DNA of 29,057 bases from assembly GCA_050014415.1 (NCBI GenBank), contig JBEKDJ010000013.1:1-29057 (forward strand), read 5' to 3'. Position 1 is the stretch's first letter; every line of letters starts with the position of its first letter. The notes below the pieces were generated by a model. That model was given only the letters and a program-made list of their open reading frames with translations, was not told where the DNA came from and made no database searches. Below are positions 8,501-14,348 of the stretch, one piece after another. The translations under genes and the position numbers were made by a program. This DNA is from JBEKDJ01 sp050014415 (GTDB taxonomy: Bacteria > Desulfobacterota > BSN033 > UBA1163).

Positions 8501-8754
8501 TCCACGGTCATCAACGGCTCCTGGCTGCACAACCCAATACACCCGGAGCTACTGATAGCGATATCCGAACGGTTACATTCCGATATTTCTTGGACCAGCC
8601 GATTCATCACTCTCTGGGCACCTGAAGAAAGCCCGCAGCTACCCATGTGAACAGTTATCCTTCCCGTACAACCGCCCTTGCGCAGTTCTCTTGCCTTCCC
8701 GATTCGGTTCTTGATGGCCCTCAAATCGTCTGTTGTTATCTCCTTGTTGGCCAT
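5164..8754 (-). CDS. Four-part fusion: thioredoxin-like 2Fe-2S domain, NuoF-type FMN/NADH subunit, GltD-type FAD/NAD(P)H domain, C-terminal receiver domain
   Basis: 1196 residues, one uninterrupted frame. Residues 30-112: thioredoxin-like 2Fe-2S fold (C40, GCIGLC C72/C76). Residues 195-560: NuoF/HydB-type with FMN loop GLRGRGNVGFPTG (202-214), NADH site GSGAFVCGEETA (318-329) and 4Fe-4S ligands C494, C497, C500, C540. Residues 560-655: GltD-type N-terminal cysteine region (C583/C587, C622/C626/C630/C634). FAD site GAGPSG (676-681), second nucleotide site VIGGGISALD with YYRRER (NAD(P)H), and AGGEAVTGPAM. Residues 1063-1196: receiver domain with D1117 as phospho-acceptor. Start ATG 8754 follows AGGAG. 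The layout suggests a soluble flavoenzyme linking NADH, NAD(P)H and a low-potential partner (formate dehydrogenase or hydrogenase), possibly bifurcating; no catalytic partner is visible in the window. The receiver suggests phosphorylation control. Confidence 0.9.
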   Translation of the reverse strand: MANKEITTDDLRAIKNRIGKARELRKGGCTGRITVHMGSCGLSSGAQRVMNRLVQEISECNRSDIAISSSGCIGLCSQEPLMTVELLGQEPIIYQRIDEQKARQIFQHHILGGKVQVNFALARGEAVNEEPMPIKSDFEGIIPHISQLKFFALQKSCVLRNKGLIDPDKIDDYIWRDGYLAAAKALLKMTYSEVISEIKISGLRGRGNVGFPTGIMLELCANSKEDVRVVLCTAEEADSGAFVGSGVMEADPHAVIEGMIIAAKAIGAHQGYIYCNAESSLAVKRINLAIHQARAYGLLGKNILKSGSNFDIEVHQGSGAFVCGEETASMGEIEGRHPMLQPHPPLPTVSELWKKPNVLNNVETYVNMPRIISLGGEAYADIGTESSKGTKLLSLAGKVNNAGLVEVPMGTTVGEIVFDIGGGIPGGKKFKAVQLGGPSGGYMSLEHLNTRIDYDALIKVGAMMGSGSMIVMDDDTCMVDKTRHFMDFCQNEVCGKCTSCQVETKRMLEILQRICRGEGREGDIELLEDLSQRTKDTALCRLGQNVPNPVLTTIRYFRDEYEAHILDRRCPAAVCAGLFKSPCQHICPVSMDVPAYVALIQAGRIDDAYKVLKRTNPFPSVCGRVCGHDCQMKCRRGQLDEPVGIMHLERFITDHAKRPKAEPLPIIRKEKVAIVGAGPSGLTAALELRKRGYGVTIFEELPKAGGMLYWGIPAFRLPRNELDREIEDILQTNMQLLTNTRVGRNVTFEALDKDFDFIYLATGAQESSLLNIPGEDAEGVFSAVEFLRAHNLGKGIKVGRHVAVIGGGISALDTARTAIRLGAKKVTLYYRRERNDMTAQAWMIKAAEEEGVRIMFLVAPVRVITQYGKATGLELTQMRPDKFDHSGRRQPRPILGSEFIEKAEMVISAIGRTAALDFLPAVGIERNQATVKVDKNLRTTNAKVWAGGEAVTGPAMVVDAIKAGQTAAQAIDVAIRMTNGERPWIAPAEEMVDMPLRTDGEPVEQPQIQMPKASSKVRRTDFREVELGYTSEMAFVEARRCLQCDATWAADHPAHLIAKGDPMATKGEILLVDDDPDFRDSLQIILESHGYAVRTATNGAEAIEALRIKKPDLMVLDIMMTTETEGFDLAYELKKKPGFKDLPIILLTSFLERVRKEGPDKFQHITGEEWPARWMFEKPVDTKKLIAKIEGILAGG

Positions 8755-8931
8755 GTCATTCTCCTGAACTAGCTGCCCCGTCAGACGCGTTCATTCCCCG
8801 TCTCTTTTCTCCCTTTTCGCCTGGTACAAAAGTTCACAAGAGAGACCGTGTTCCTTCGCAAAGGAGATCTCGACAGGGCAGGGCAGAAAACGCTTTCGTT
8901 TCCGCATTCTTTTGTTGACGGGAACATCATA

Positions 8932-8960
8932 AAATTAACATCTTAGAAAGAAGATGACAA
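8932..8960 (-). promoter_or_regulatory. Weak candidate promoter for the flavoprotein fusion
   Basis: On the minus strand TTGTCA (8960-8955), 17-base spacer, TAATTT (8937-8932). The -35 is 5/6 but the -10 only 3/6, and the leader would be about 170 bases. A TATGAT hexamer lies just downstream without a matching -35. Tentative. Confidence 0.3.
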
Positions 8961-9134
8961 GAAGACATCGCAATCATTGAGAAGATAGGATACCATAACT
9001 CATCAAAATCATTTAGTTATCAAAGGCTAGAGATTTTCCGCAAGATCTGATAGGACTTTTCATTATGCACTTATTGAATGAAATCTTGCACAGAATGGTC
9101 ACAACCTTAAGATGTTCATAATTCGAATTTGTTT

Positions 9135-9154
9135 GGTCCTGCCTTGGCAGGATC
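9135..9154. repeat. Inverted repeat downstream of the hypothetical gene
   Basis: GGTCCTGCC-TT-GGCAGGATC, nine pairs with one G-T. It sits 28 bases past the stop of the minus-strand hypothetical gene but is followed by AAACAAA on that strand rather than a T-run, so it may protect the 3' end rather than terminate. Confidence 0.4.
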
Positions 9155-9181
9155 AACCTTTGGACTTATGGTTCCGCCGAA

Positions 9182-9982
9182 TTAATAGACCTGACCTGGG
9201 AATGTATTGACCTTAGAATCTTTCCCCAGCATCTTATATATCTTGGGACTTTCCCATTCCTCATCAAAGGCTTCCACGAAAATGCCGTCATAGATGGCCC
9301 AACTCCTTCCCCGGACCGTTTTTTCCATTCCCTTTCTGCGAAAAGGGCTTGAATCATCCAGTCTCTGGTAAAGCAATCCTCCCGGTTGAAACTCCTTGTG
9401 GATCCTTTCCATCATCTTGCCGCCTCTGAAGTAGGTAAATCCATGCCTCTCCCACAATATGGCGTTGTGATAGAAAAAAGCCCCCATGGTGACAGTTTTC
9501 AACTCGAGCGATGCCGTAAATGCTTCAAGAGACTTTACAAATGCTTTCAGTAGGTGTAACCCATGCCTGACCATTCCAGGGGCCACACCAGCCTCCATAG
9601 CCCGAACCTCTTCCGGAATATTCCTCGACCGTGTGCCGAGTAAGGTATCCTTTCCAAATTCGTCGACATCTACGCTGAATCTCTCTGAACATGGATCGTT
9701 GATGATGAGAAAGTCAAGATAAAGACTCTGCATGAAGGCCTCCAAAGAAACCTGACACGAGAAGATACAGTCTCTGTCCTCCGCTCTGTTTTTCACCTCG
9801 ATGCACGCAAAATTCTCATCAGCGGGGAATATCCCTGTGACGACTCTTTCTCCGAATGGATTCGTTAGCGTTTGACGGTCAATCTGGAACATCTCGAATA
9901 TTGCGGCAGGAACAAGGCGGAGGTAGATCGAATTCCGCTCCTCTTTAGGAAGTCGGTTGAGCTTCGCTATCGAGAAAGTCAT
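9182..9982 (-). CDS. Conserved-looking protein of unknown function
   Basis: 266 residues. I do not recognise the family. There is no signal peptide or membrane segment; it is acidic and rich in aromatic residues, with several Cys (C60, C72, C76, C98) that form no clear metal motif. The stretch HNAILWERHGFTYFRGGKM (172-190) recalls the end of an acetyltransferase (GNAT) fold, but no acetyl-CoA loop is visible, so I do not assign it. The stop is TAA at 9182-9184. The start at ATG 9982 has no good ribosome site, so the true start is uncertain. It lies 238 bases downstream of acetyl-CoA synthetase in the same direction; if co-transcribed, it could relate to acetate metabolism, but palindromes and a possible terminator separate the two. 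Confidence 0.65.
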   Translation of the reverse strand: MTFSIAKLNRLPKEERNSIYLRLVPAAIFEMFQIDRQTLTNPFGERVVTGIFPADENFACIEVKNRAEDRDCIFSCQVSLEAFMQSLYLDFLIINDPCSERFSVDVDEFGKDTLLGTRSRNIPEEVRAMEAGVAPGMVRHGLHLLKAFVKSLEAFTASLELKTVTMGAFFYHNAILWERHGFTYFRGGKMMERIHKEFQPGGLLYQRLDDSSPFRRKGMEKTVRGRSWAIYDGIFVEAFDEEWESPKIYKMLGKDSKVNTFPGQVY

Positions 9983-10014
9983 CGTCTATTTGTTTGGAAT
10001 GGTATGGAAGGGTA

Positions 10015-10047
10015 GCCTGCCCTCAGCTTTTTTTGTCGAGGGCAGGC
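10015..10047. repeat. 10-bp perfect inverted repeat between acs and the hypothetical gene
   Basis: GCCTGCCCTC (10015-10024) and GAGGGCAGGC (10038-10047) around a 13-base loop with a T7 run on the plus strand. It lies 33 bases before the start of the hypothetical gene and could be a transcript-end hairpin or a regulatory stem. No T-run follows either side. Confidence 0.45.
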
Positions 10048-10066
10048 CATTGAGTCATTTGGTCGC

Positions 10067-10082
10067 ACAAGCAATTGCTTGT
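10067..10082. promoter_or_regulatory. 16-bp perfect palindrome, possible operator
   Basis: ACAAGCAATTGCTTGT reads the same on both strands. It lies between acs and the hypothetical gene, 85 bases upstream of the latter's ATG. Perfect 16-bp symmetry fits a dimeric regulator site, but no promoter could be placed next to it. Confidence 0.35.
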
Positions 10083-10190
10083 TTTCCCCGCGCTCCTGTT
10101 CATCTCCATTCTTCGGAACAGGGGTCTGTGGGCACGCCGAAATATCTACCCCGCACGTTTGATAGGGTGCAGGTTCTATCTCAAGGAAAG

Positions 10191-10212
10191 CCCCGTGTTT
10201 TTTGGTACGGGG
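10191..10212 (-). terminator. Possible weak terminator after acs
   Basis: On the minus strand CCCCGT, a 10-base A-rich loop, ACGGGG, followed by CTTTCC. It begins 9 bases after the acs stop. The six-pair G+C stem is reasonable but the T-tract is poor, so termination may be partial. Confidence 0.35.
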
Positions 10213-10220
10213 TACAGGAG

Positions 10221-12185
10221 TTACAATCTTTCTCCAGCAAGTTGTATTACAACACTGGGATCGGTAAGGGTGGACGTGTCGCCCAGTTCTTCAATCCTGC
10301 CCTCTGCGATCTTCCTCAATATCCTCCTCATGATCTTCCCACTCCTCGTCTTGGGAAGAGCATCAGCAAACTGGAGCTTATCCGGTGTTGCGATCGGGCC
10401 AATGACCTTTCTCACATGGGCCAGAAGCTCCTTCCGCAAGTCTTCGCTGCCCTTCAAGCCCGCCTTCAGAGTGACAAAAGCATATATTCCCTGCCCCTTC
10501 ACCTCATGAGAGATACCAATCACGGCTGCCTCCGCTACTGAACGGTGAGACACAAGGGCACTTTCCACTTCCGCTGTTCCAATCCGGTGACCTGAAACGT
10601 TGATGACATCGTCGATCCTACCCATGAGCCAGTAATAGCCGTCTTCATCCTTCTTTGCCCCATCGCCCGTAAAGTAGTGACCGGGAAAAATAGTGAAATA
10701 TGTTTCTTTAAACCTCTTCCGCCCTGGATCGTTCCAGAACCCTCGTAACATACCCGGCCAGGGTTTTGCAATAACGAGAGATCCTCCTTCTTCAACATCG
10801 CACTCGCTTCCGTCCTCTCTGAAGATCTTCGGAACGACGCCGGGGAAAGGAAAAGTGGCTGATCCCGGCTTCAATGGAGTGATCGGTAGAGGACTGATCA
10901 GAAAGCCGCCCGTTTCTGTCTGCCACCAGGTATCCATAATTGGACACCGCTCCTGACCTACATTTGTGTAATACCACTTCCATGCTTCCGGATTAATGGG
11001 CTCACCCACCGAACCAAGAAGCCTCAGGCTGGAAACACCCCTTCGCTTCACCCATGCCTCGCCTTCTCGCATGAGTGCCCTGATGGCTGTGGGTGCAGTG
11101 TAGAAGATACTCACCTTATATCTCTCCACGATCTCCCAGAATCGGTCAGGTTTGGGATACGTTGGAACACCTTCGAACATGAGAGTCGTCGCCCCCAGAG
11201 CCAAGGGGCCATATACCACATAGCTGTGGCCGGTCACCCATCCAATGTCTGCTGTACAAAAGAAAACATCTTCTTCTTTAATATCAAAGACCCACTTCAG
11301 CGTCTGTTGTACGAAGAGGAGATATCCTCCTGTCGTATGAATAACACCCTTAGGTTTGCCTGTGCTCCCACTGGTGTAGAGGATGAAAAGAATGTCTTCT
11401 GCATCCATTAACACGGGTTCGCAGGAAGGCTTTATATCCTCTTTTGCCATCTCCTCATTCCACCATACATCCCTCTCTTTTACAAAAGGCACATCGATCC
11501 CAAGTCTCTTGACGACGATGACCTTCTCAACGCCTGGGCAATCTTTCAACGCTTCATCGGCATTGATCTTGTTTTGAACGATCCTGCCGCTTCTGTAATA
11601 TCCGTCTGCAGTGATTAGGACCCGCGACTCACAATCGTTTATCCTATCCCGAAGTGCCTCAGAGCTGAAGCCCCCGAAGACCACACTGTGGATGGCCCCA
11701 ATTCTTGCACAAGCAAGCATGGCAATGGGAAGCTCAGGAATCATCGGTAAGTAGATGGACACTCGATCGCCCTTCTTCACTCCAAACTTCTTCAGGACAT
11801 TTGCAAATTTGCAAACATGGTAATGAAGTTGCTGATACGTGAAGAACCTGTTCTCTTCCAGAGGTTCCCCCTGCCAGATCAAAGCAACCTTGTTGCTTCT
11901 CCAAGTATTGAGGTGCCTGTCGAGGCAATTATAACTTGCATTGAGTTTTCCGCCGGCAAACCATTTCACTTCCGGTTTATTAAAATCCCACTCTAATACT
12001 TTGTCCCACTTCTTGCTCCAGTCGAGTTGTTCCGCGAGCTCGCCCCAAAATTTCTCCGGATCGGTGAGAGACCTCTCATACAAATCTCTATACTCCTCCA
12101 TGCGCTTGATGGAAGCTTTCATCTTAACCGCATCCGAAGGTTCATAAACCAATTTCTCTTCCGACATAGATTCTTTTGCTTTCAC
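10221..12185 (-). CDS. acs: Acetyl-CoA synthetase (AMP-forming)
   Basis: It activates acetate with ATP and CoA to acetyl-CoA via acetyl-AMP. Full length (about 654 residues) with the N-terminal ACS domain, the adenylation motif YTSGSTGKPKG, the TWWQTETGG substrate motif, GDGAKKDEDGYYWLMGRIDD, VSGHRIGTAEVES, and the C-terminal PKTRSGKIMRR whose Lys (about residue 617) is the catalytic and usual acetylation-controlled residue. I chose GTG 12185 because AGGAGG lies 9 bases upstream; TTG 12191 is only 3 bases from it, and ATG 12167 lacks a clear site but gives MSEEKLVYEP, so the start is uncertain by up to 8 codons. No acetyltransferase or deacetylase gene is nearby. It is divergent from nuo, with its own promoter and dyad at 12235-12287. 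Confidence 0.97.
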   Translation of the reverse strand: MKAKESMSEEKLVYEPSDAVKMKASIKRMEEYRDLYERSLTDPEKFWGELAEQLDWSKKWDKVLEWDFNKPEVKWFAGGKLNASYNCLDRHLNTWRSNKVALIWQGEPLEENRFFTYQQLHYHVCKFANVLKKFGVKKGDRVSIYLPMIPELPIAMLACARIGAIHSVVFGGFSSEALRDRINDCESRVLITADGYYRSGRIVQNKINADEALKDCPGVEKVIVVKRLGIDVPFVKERDVWWNEEMAKEDIKPSCEPVLMDAEDILFILYTSGSTGKPKGVIHTTGGYLLFVQQTLKWVFDIKEEDVFFCTADIGWVTGHSYVVYGPLALGATTLMFEGVPTYPKPDRFWEIVERYKVSIFYTAPTAIRALMREGEAWVKRRGVSSLRLLGSVGEPINPEAWKWYYTNVGQERCPIMDTWWQTETGGFLISPLPITPLKPGSATFPFPGVVPKIFREDGSECDVEEGGSLVIAKPWPGMLRGFWNDPGRKRFKETYFTIFPGHYFTGDGAKKDEDGYYWLMGRIDDVINVSGHRIGTAEVESALVSHRSVAEAAVIGISHEVKGQGIYAFVTLKAGLKGSEDLRKELLAHVRKVIGPIATPDKLQFADALPKTRSGKIMRRILRKIAEGRIEELGDTSTLTDPSVVIQLAGERL

Positions 12186-12234
12186 TTTCAATGACCTCCT
12201 CTCAATGTTTTGTTAAAAACCAACTTTGTTAATA

Positions 12235-12253
12235 TGTTCACAAGCAGTGAACA
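12235..12253. promoter_or_regulatory. Dyad at the predicted acs transcription start, possible operator
   Basis: TGTTCAC-AAGCA-GTGAACA, perfect 7-bp arms with a 5-base centre. It overlaps the predicted +1 of acs, where a bound repressor would block initiation. The regulator is not identifiable in this window. Confidence 0.45.
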
Positions 12254-12258
12254 GTGTA

Positions 12259-12287
12259 AATATACTTCATACTGAATTTCATTTCAA
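12259..12287 (-). promoter_or_regulatory. Sigma70-type promoter of acs
   Basis: On the minus strand TTGAAA (12287-12282), 17-base spacer, TATATT (12264-12259); each hexamer is 5/6. Start of transcription would be near 12252, leaving a leader of about 65 bases. Confidence 0.6.
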
Positions 12288-12833
12288 GTAGGGGAAGCAT
12301 TTTTTTTCGCCGAGAAGAATAGTTGGCTTTAGAAACGCGTTATCGGCGAGCGCTCTATAACAAATATGCCTGATTTGATTAGTGTTTCTAATGGGGCTTT
12401 CGAGGACAGATTGGAGAATGTTTCTAGGTGATAGTGATATTTTGTGATTGAAACGTTGTATTCTGAGGGGCTTTATTTGTTCGACCTTAATGAGAATAAG
12501 AAATACTTAATAATAACAATATATTATCATGCAAATGGAGAAATCATATGCGATCGAAATCCCATAAGATTCTTCTGCAAGTGTGATCCAGAATTTCAAT
12601 TGTCTCATGATTCCGTATCTCAGTTGTCTCAATATGGTCTTTTAATGGCCCATACCTAAGCAATGGGTCCTTTGAGGTCTTTCGATGCCAAGAACTCAGC
12701 TTCTTTCTGGTTTCGGTTCCATGAACATGAGGTATAAGGCGCAAGAAAGACTTATCATTGTTCATACAACCAAGACAATTCAGATTCTGAAAAGTGAGAT
12801 AATTGAGATACGGAATTACATGCAAGATTTTGC
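12288..12833. other. Divergent intergenic region between acs and nuo
   Basis: About 0.55 kb of A+T-rich DNA between the acs -35 and the nuo -35. I see no gene: the frames at 12444-12659 (+) and 12544-12840 (-) lack ribosome sites and recognisable features. It contains a long inverted repeat (12610-12816). Confidence 0.6.
12610..12816. repeat. 22-bp inverted repeat with a 163-base centre
   Basis: Arms 12610-12631 and 12795-12816 match 20 of 22 (core ATTCCGTATCTCA). The arm carries repeated TCTCA words, also found at 12603-12607. The right arm ends 17 bases before the nuo -35 box. It resembles the word-repeat elements in the nuo gaps but has a much longer centre; it could be a decayed mobile element. 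Confidence 0.6.
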
Positions 12834-12862
12834 TTGACAAAAAACAGGCAATTTTGTAGTTT
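12834..12862 (+). promoter_or_regulatory. Candidate promoter P1 of the nuo operon
   Basis: Perfect TTGACA at 12834-12839, 17-base spacer, TAGTTT at 12857-12862 (3/6 to the -10 consensus). The leader would be about 127 bases. Confidence 0.5.
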
Positions 12863-12911
12863 GGTGCGGAACAAGAAACATTTCACAAATAAAGCCTCAC
12901 AAGTAAGCCTC

Positions 12912-12920
12912 TGATATACT
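12912..12920 (+). promoter_or_regulatory. Candidate extended -10 promoter P2 of the nuo operon
   Basis: TGATATACT: a TG-N extension followed by TATACT (5/6). No good -35 box lies 16-18 bases upstream, as allowed for extended -10 promoters. Transcription would start near 12927, directly before the leader hairpin. Confidence 0.4.
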
Positions 12921-12927
12921 AATTAGG

Positions 12928-12970
12928 GCTGCCGTCGGACGATATCCCAATCTCGACGGAAGCATTTTTT
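12928..12970 (+). terminator. Terminator-like hairpin with T6 tract in the nuoA leader, possible attenuator
   Basis: GCT-g-CCGTCG (12928-12937), a 16-base loop, CGACGG-a-AGC (12954-12963), then A and T6 (12965-12970). Stem of 6+3 pairs with one mismatch and a U-tract, 26 bases before the nuoA start. It may reduce read-through into nuo, or stabilise the 5' end if P2 is used. No antiterminator pairing was identified. Confidence 0.45.
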
Positions 12971-12995
12971 CTATATTGGAATGAAGGGGGGCTTC

Positions 12996-13352
12996 ATGCT
13001 GATTGAATATCTTGCCATCCTCATTTTTATTGCTATCTCTGTTGCTTTTGCTCTCATTATTATCGTTTTATCTGCCCTTTTAGGTCAGAAAAAACCCACG
13101 GCCATAAAACAGGCACCTTATGAATGTGGAATGACCACCATCGGTTCGAGCTTTCGGAGAATACCCATCAAATTTTATATCATCGCAATGCTTTTCCTCC
13201 TCTTTGATATTGAATTGGTCTTCCTTTATCCCTGGGCAGTGGTCTTCAAAGAGTTTAAGGTCTTTGCCTTCGTCTCAATGGTTGTCTTCATTGGAATTCT
13301 ACTCATTGCTTATATCTACATCTGGAAAAAAGGAGCTTTGGAATGGGAATAG
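12996..13352 (+). CDS. nuoA: Complex I subunit A (membrane)
   Basis: 118 residues with three membrane helices (about 4-28, 58-80, 87-110) and the family signature loop KQAPYECGMTTIG carrying the conserved ECG, followed by FDIELVFLYPWA. NuoA sits at the junction of the membrane and peripheral arms near the quinone site. I chose ATG 12996 (AAGGGGGG site 4 bases upstream) over ATG 12981, which has no good site; the longer form would add MKGGF. First gene of the operon; its 3' end overlaps nuoB by 10 bases, implying translational coupling. Confidence 0.95.
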   Translation: MLIEYLAILIFIAISVAFALIIIVLSALLGQKKPTAIKQAPYECGMTTIGSSFRRIPIKFYIIAMLFLLFDIELVFLYPWAVVFKEFKVFAFVSMVVFIGILLIAYIYIWKKGALEWE

Positions 13353-13849
13353 AAACTTATCTTGAAAAAACACCCTTTATGCCTGCCCTCGATTGGGTCG
13401 TCAACTGGGGTCGAAAGTATTCAGTCTGGCCGGTCACTTTTGGTTTAGCCTGCTGTGCCCTTGAAATGATGGTAACTCATATTGTTTTGGACATTGGCCG
13501 TTTTGGCTCCGAGGCTTTCAGGCCAACCCCCAGGCAAGCAGACATGATGATTGTTGCGGGGACAGTAACCAAGAAGATGGCACCTATGATCAAGCGCATC
13601 TATGACCAGATGCCGGAACCCAAATGGGTCGTTGCCTTTGGAGCCTGTGCCTGTTCAGGTGGGGTTTTTAAGACCTATAGTGTCGTGCAGGGAGTGGATC
13701 AGATCCTTCCAGTGGACTTCTATATACCGGGTTGTCCGCCCAAGCCTGAAGCCTTACTTGCAGCCTGGGTGAAACTCCAGAAGAAGATTGAGGGGGAGAA
13801 ACTTGTGGACCGAAAGAATGTTCTCAGCAGCCTTGAAATGGAAGGATAA
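13343..13849 (+). CDS. nuoB: Complex I subunit B (cluster N2)
   Basis: 168 residues, typical length. It carries the terminal 4Fe-4S cluster N2 that reduces quinone; ligands seen are the adjacent C37-C38 in GLACCALEMM, C102 in FGACACSGG and C131 in YIPGCPPKPE. An AAAGGAG site within the end of nuoA precedes the ATG, and the overlap couples it to nuoA. It acts in the peripheral arm next to NuoD and NuoI. Confidence 0.97.
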   Translation: MGIETYLEKTPFMPALDWVVNWGRKYSVWPVTFGLACCALEMMVTHIVLDIGRFGSEAFRPTPRQADMMIVAGTVTKKMAPMIKRIYDQMPEPKWVVAFGACACSGGVFKTYSVVQGVDQILPVDFYIPGCPPKPEALLAAWVKLQKKIEGEKLVDRKNVLSSLEMEG

Positions 13850-13861
13850 GAGGAAAAGGAA

Positions 13862-14347
13862 ATGGGTGAAGCCAATGTTGTTGTCAAGAAATTAAAAGAA
13901 AAATTCCCGAGTTCCATTTTAGATGTGACAACTTTTCGTGGTGAGGTTACTGTCACAGCCAAACGAGAGATTCTGCAGATCTGTGAATTCCTTTATTCTG
14001 ATCCGGATCTGCAATATCATTTGCTCACTGATCTCACTGGTCTGGACTTTTTACCGCAAACTCCGCGTTTTGGAATCGTCTACCTCCTTTGTTCATTAAA
14101 GCATAATCAGAGGCTGAGGCTCAAGGTAAGAATTGGAGAGAACGAATCGATTCCAAGCGTGGCATCGATCTGGAGGGTGGCCAATTGGTATGAACGGGAG
14201 GTTTATGACCTTTTCGGAATTTTTTTTGAGAATCACCCAGACTTGAGAAGAATCCTGCTGTGGGATGGATTTGAGGGCTACCCGTTGAGAAAAGACTACC
14301 CGGTCGAGGGCCCTGATTTTGACATGCCCTTTATCCCAGAGGTCTGA
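13862..14347 (+). CDS. nuoC: Complex I subunit C (30-kDa type)
   Basis: 161 residues. The family signature is intact at 110-148: YEREVYDLFGIFFENHPDLR, then RILLWDGFEGYPLRKDYPVEG. NuoC is a cofactor-free peripheral-arm subunit packing against NuoD. It is a separate gene here, not fused to nuoD as in enterobacteria. It starts 12 bases after nuoB with an AAAAGGAA site and ends one base before the nuoD start. Confidence 0.96.
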   Translation: MGEANVVVKKLKEKFPSSILDVTTFRGEVTVTAKREILQICEFLYSDPDLQYHLLTDLTGLDFLPQTPRFGIVYLLCSLKHNQRLRLKVRIGENESIPSVASIWRVANWYEREVYDLFGIFFENHPDLRRILLWDGFEGYPLRKDYPVEGPDFDMPFIPEV

Positions 14348-14348
14348 A

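Larger units (their letters stand above)
8755..9181. other. Intergenic region upstream of the flavoprotein fusion
   Basis: About 430 bases with no convincing gene. It must hold the promoter of the leftward flavoprotein-kinase unit and the 3' end of the leftward hypothetical gene. A weak promoter candidate (8932-8960) and a 9-bp inverted repeat (9135-9154) are listed separately; no sigma54 site (GG-N10-GC) was found. Confidence 0.6.

Noticed and set aside
9135..9154. Rho-independent terminator after the hypothetical gene
   Set aside because: The stem is good but the minus strand continues with AAACAAA, not a T-run.
12444..12840. Two short overlapping frames (71 codons plus, 98 codons minus) in the acs-nuo gap
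   Set aside because: No ribosome sites, no known motifs, and they overlap the inverted repeat; composition is that of intergenic DNA.
14319..14348. Upstream start for nuoD
   Set aside because: It would overlap nuoC by 29 bases, while ATG 14349 has an AGAGG site and gives the usual N-terminus.
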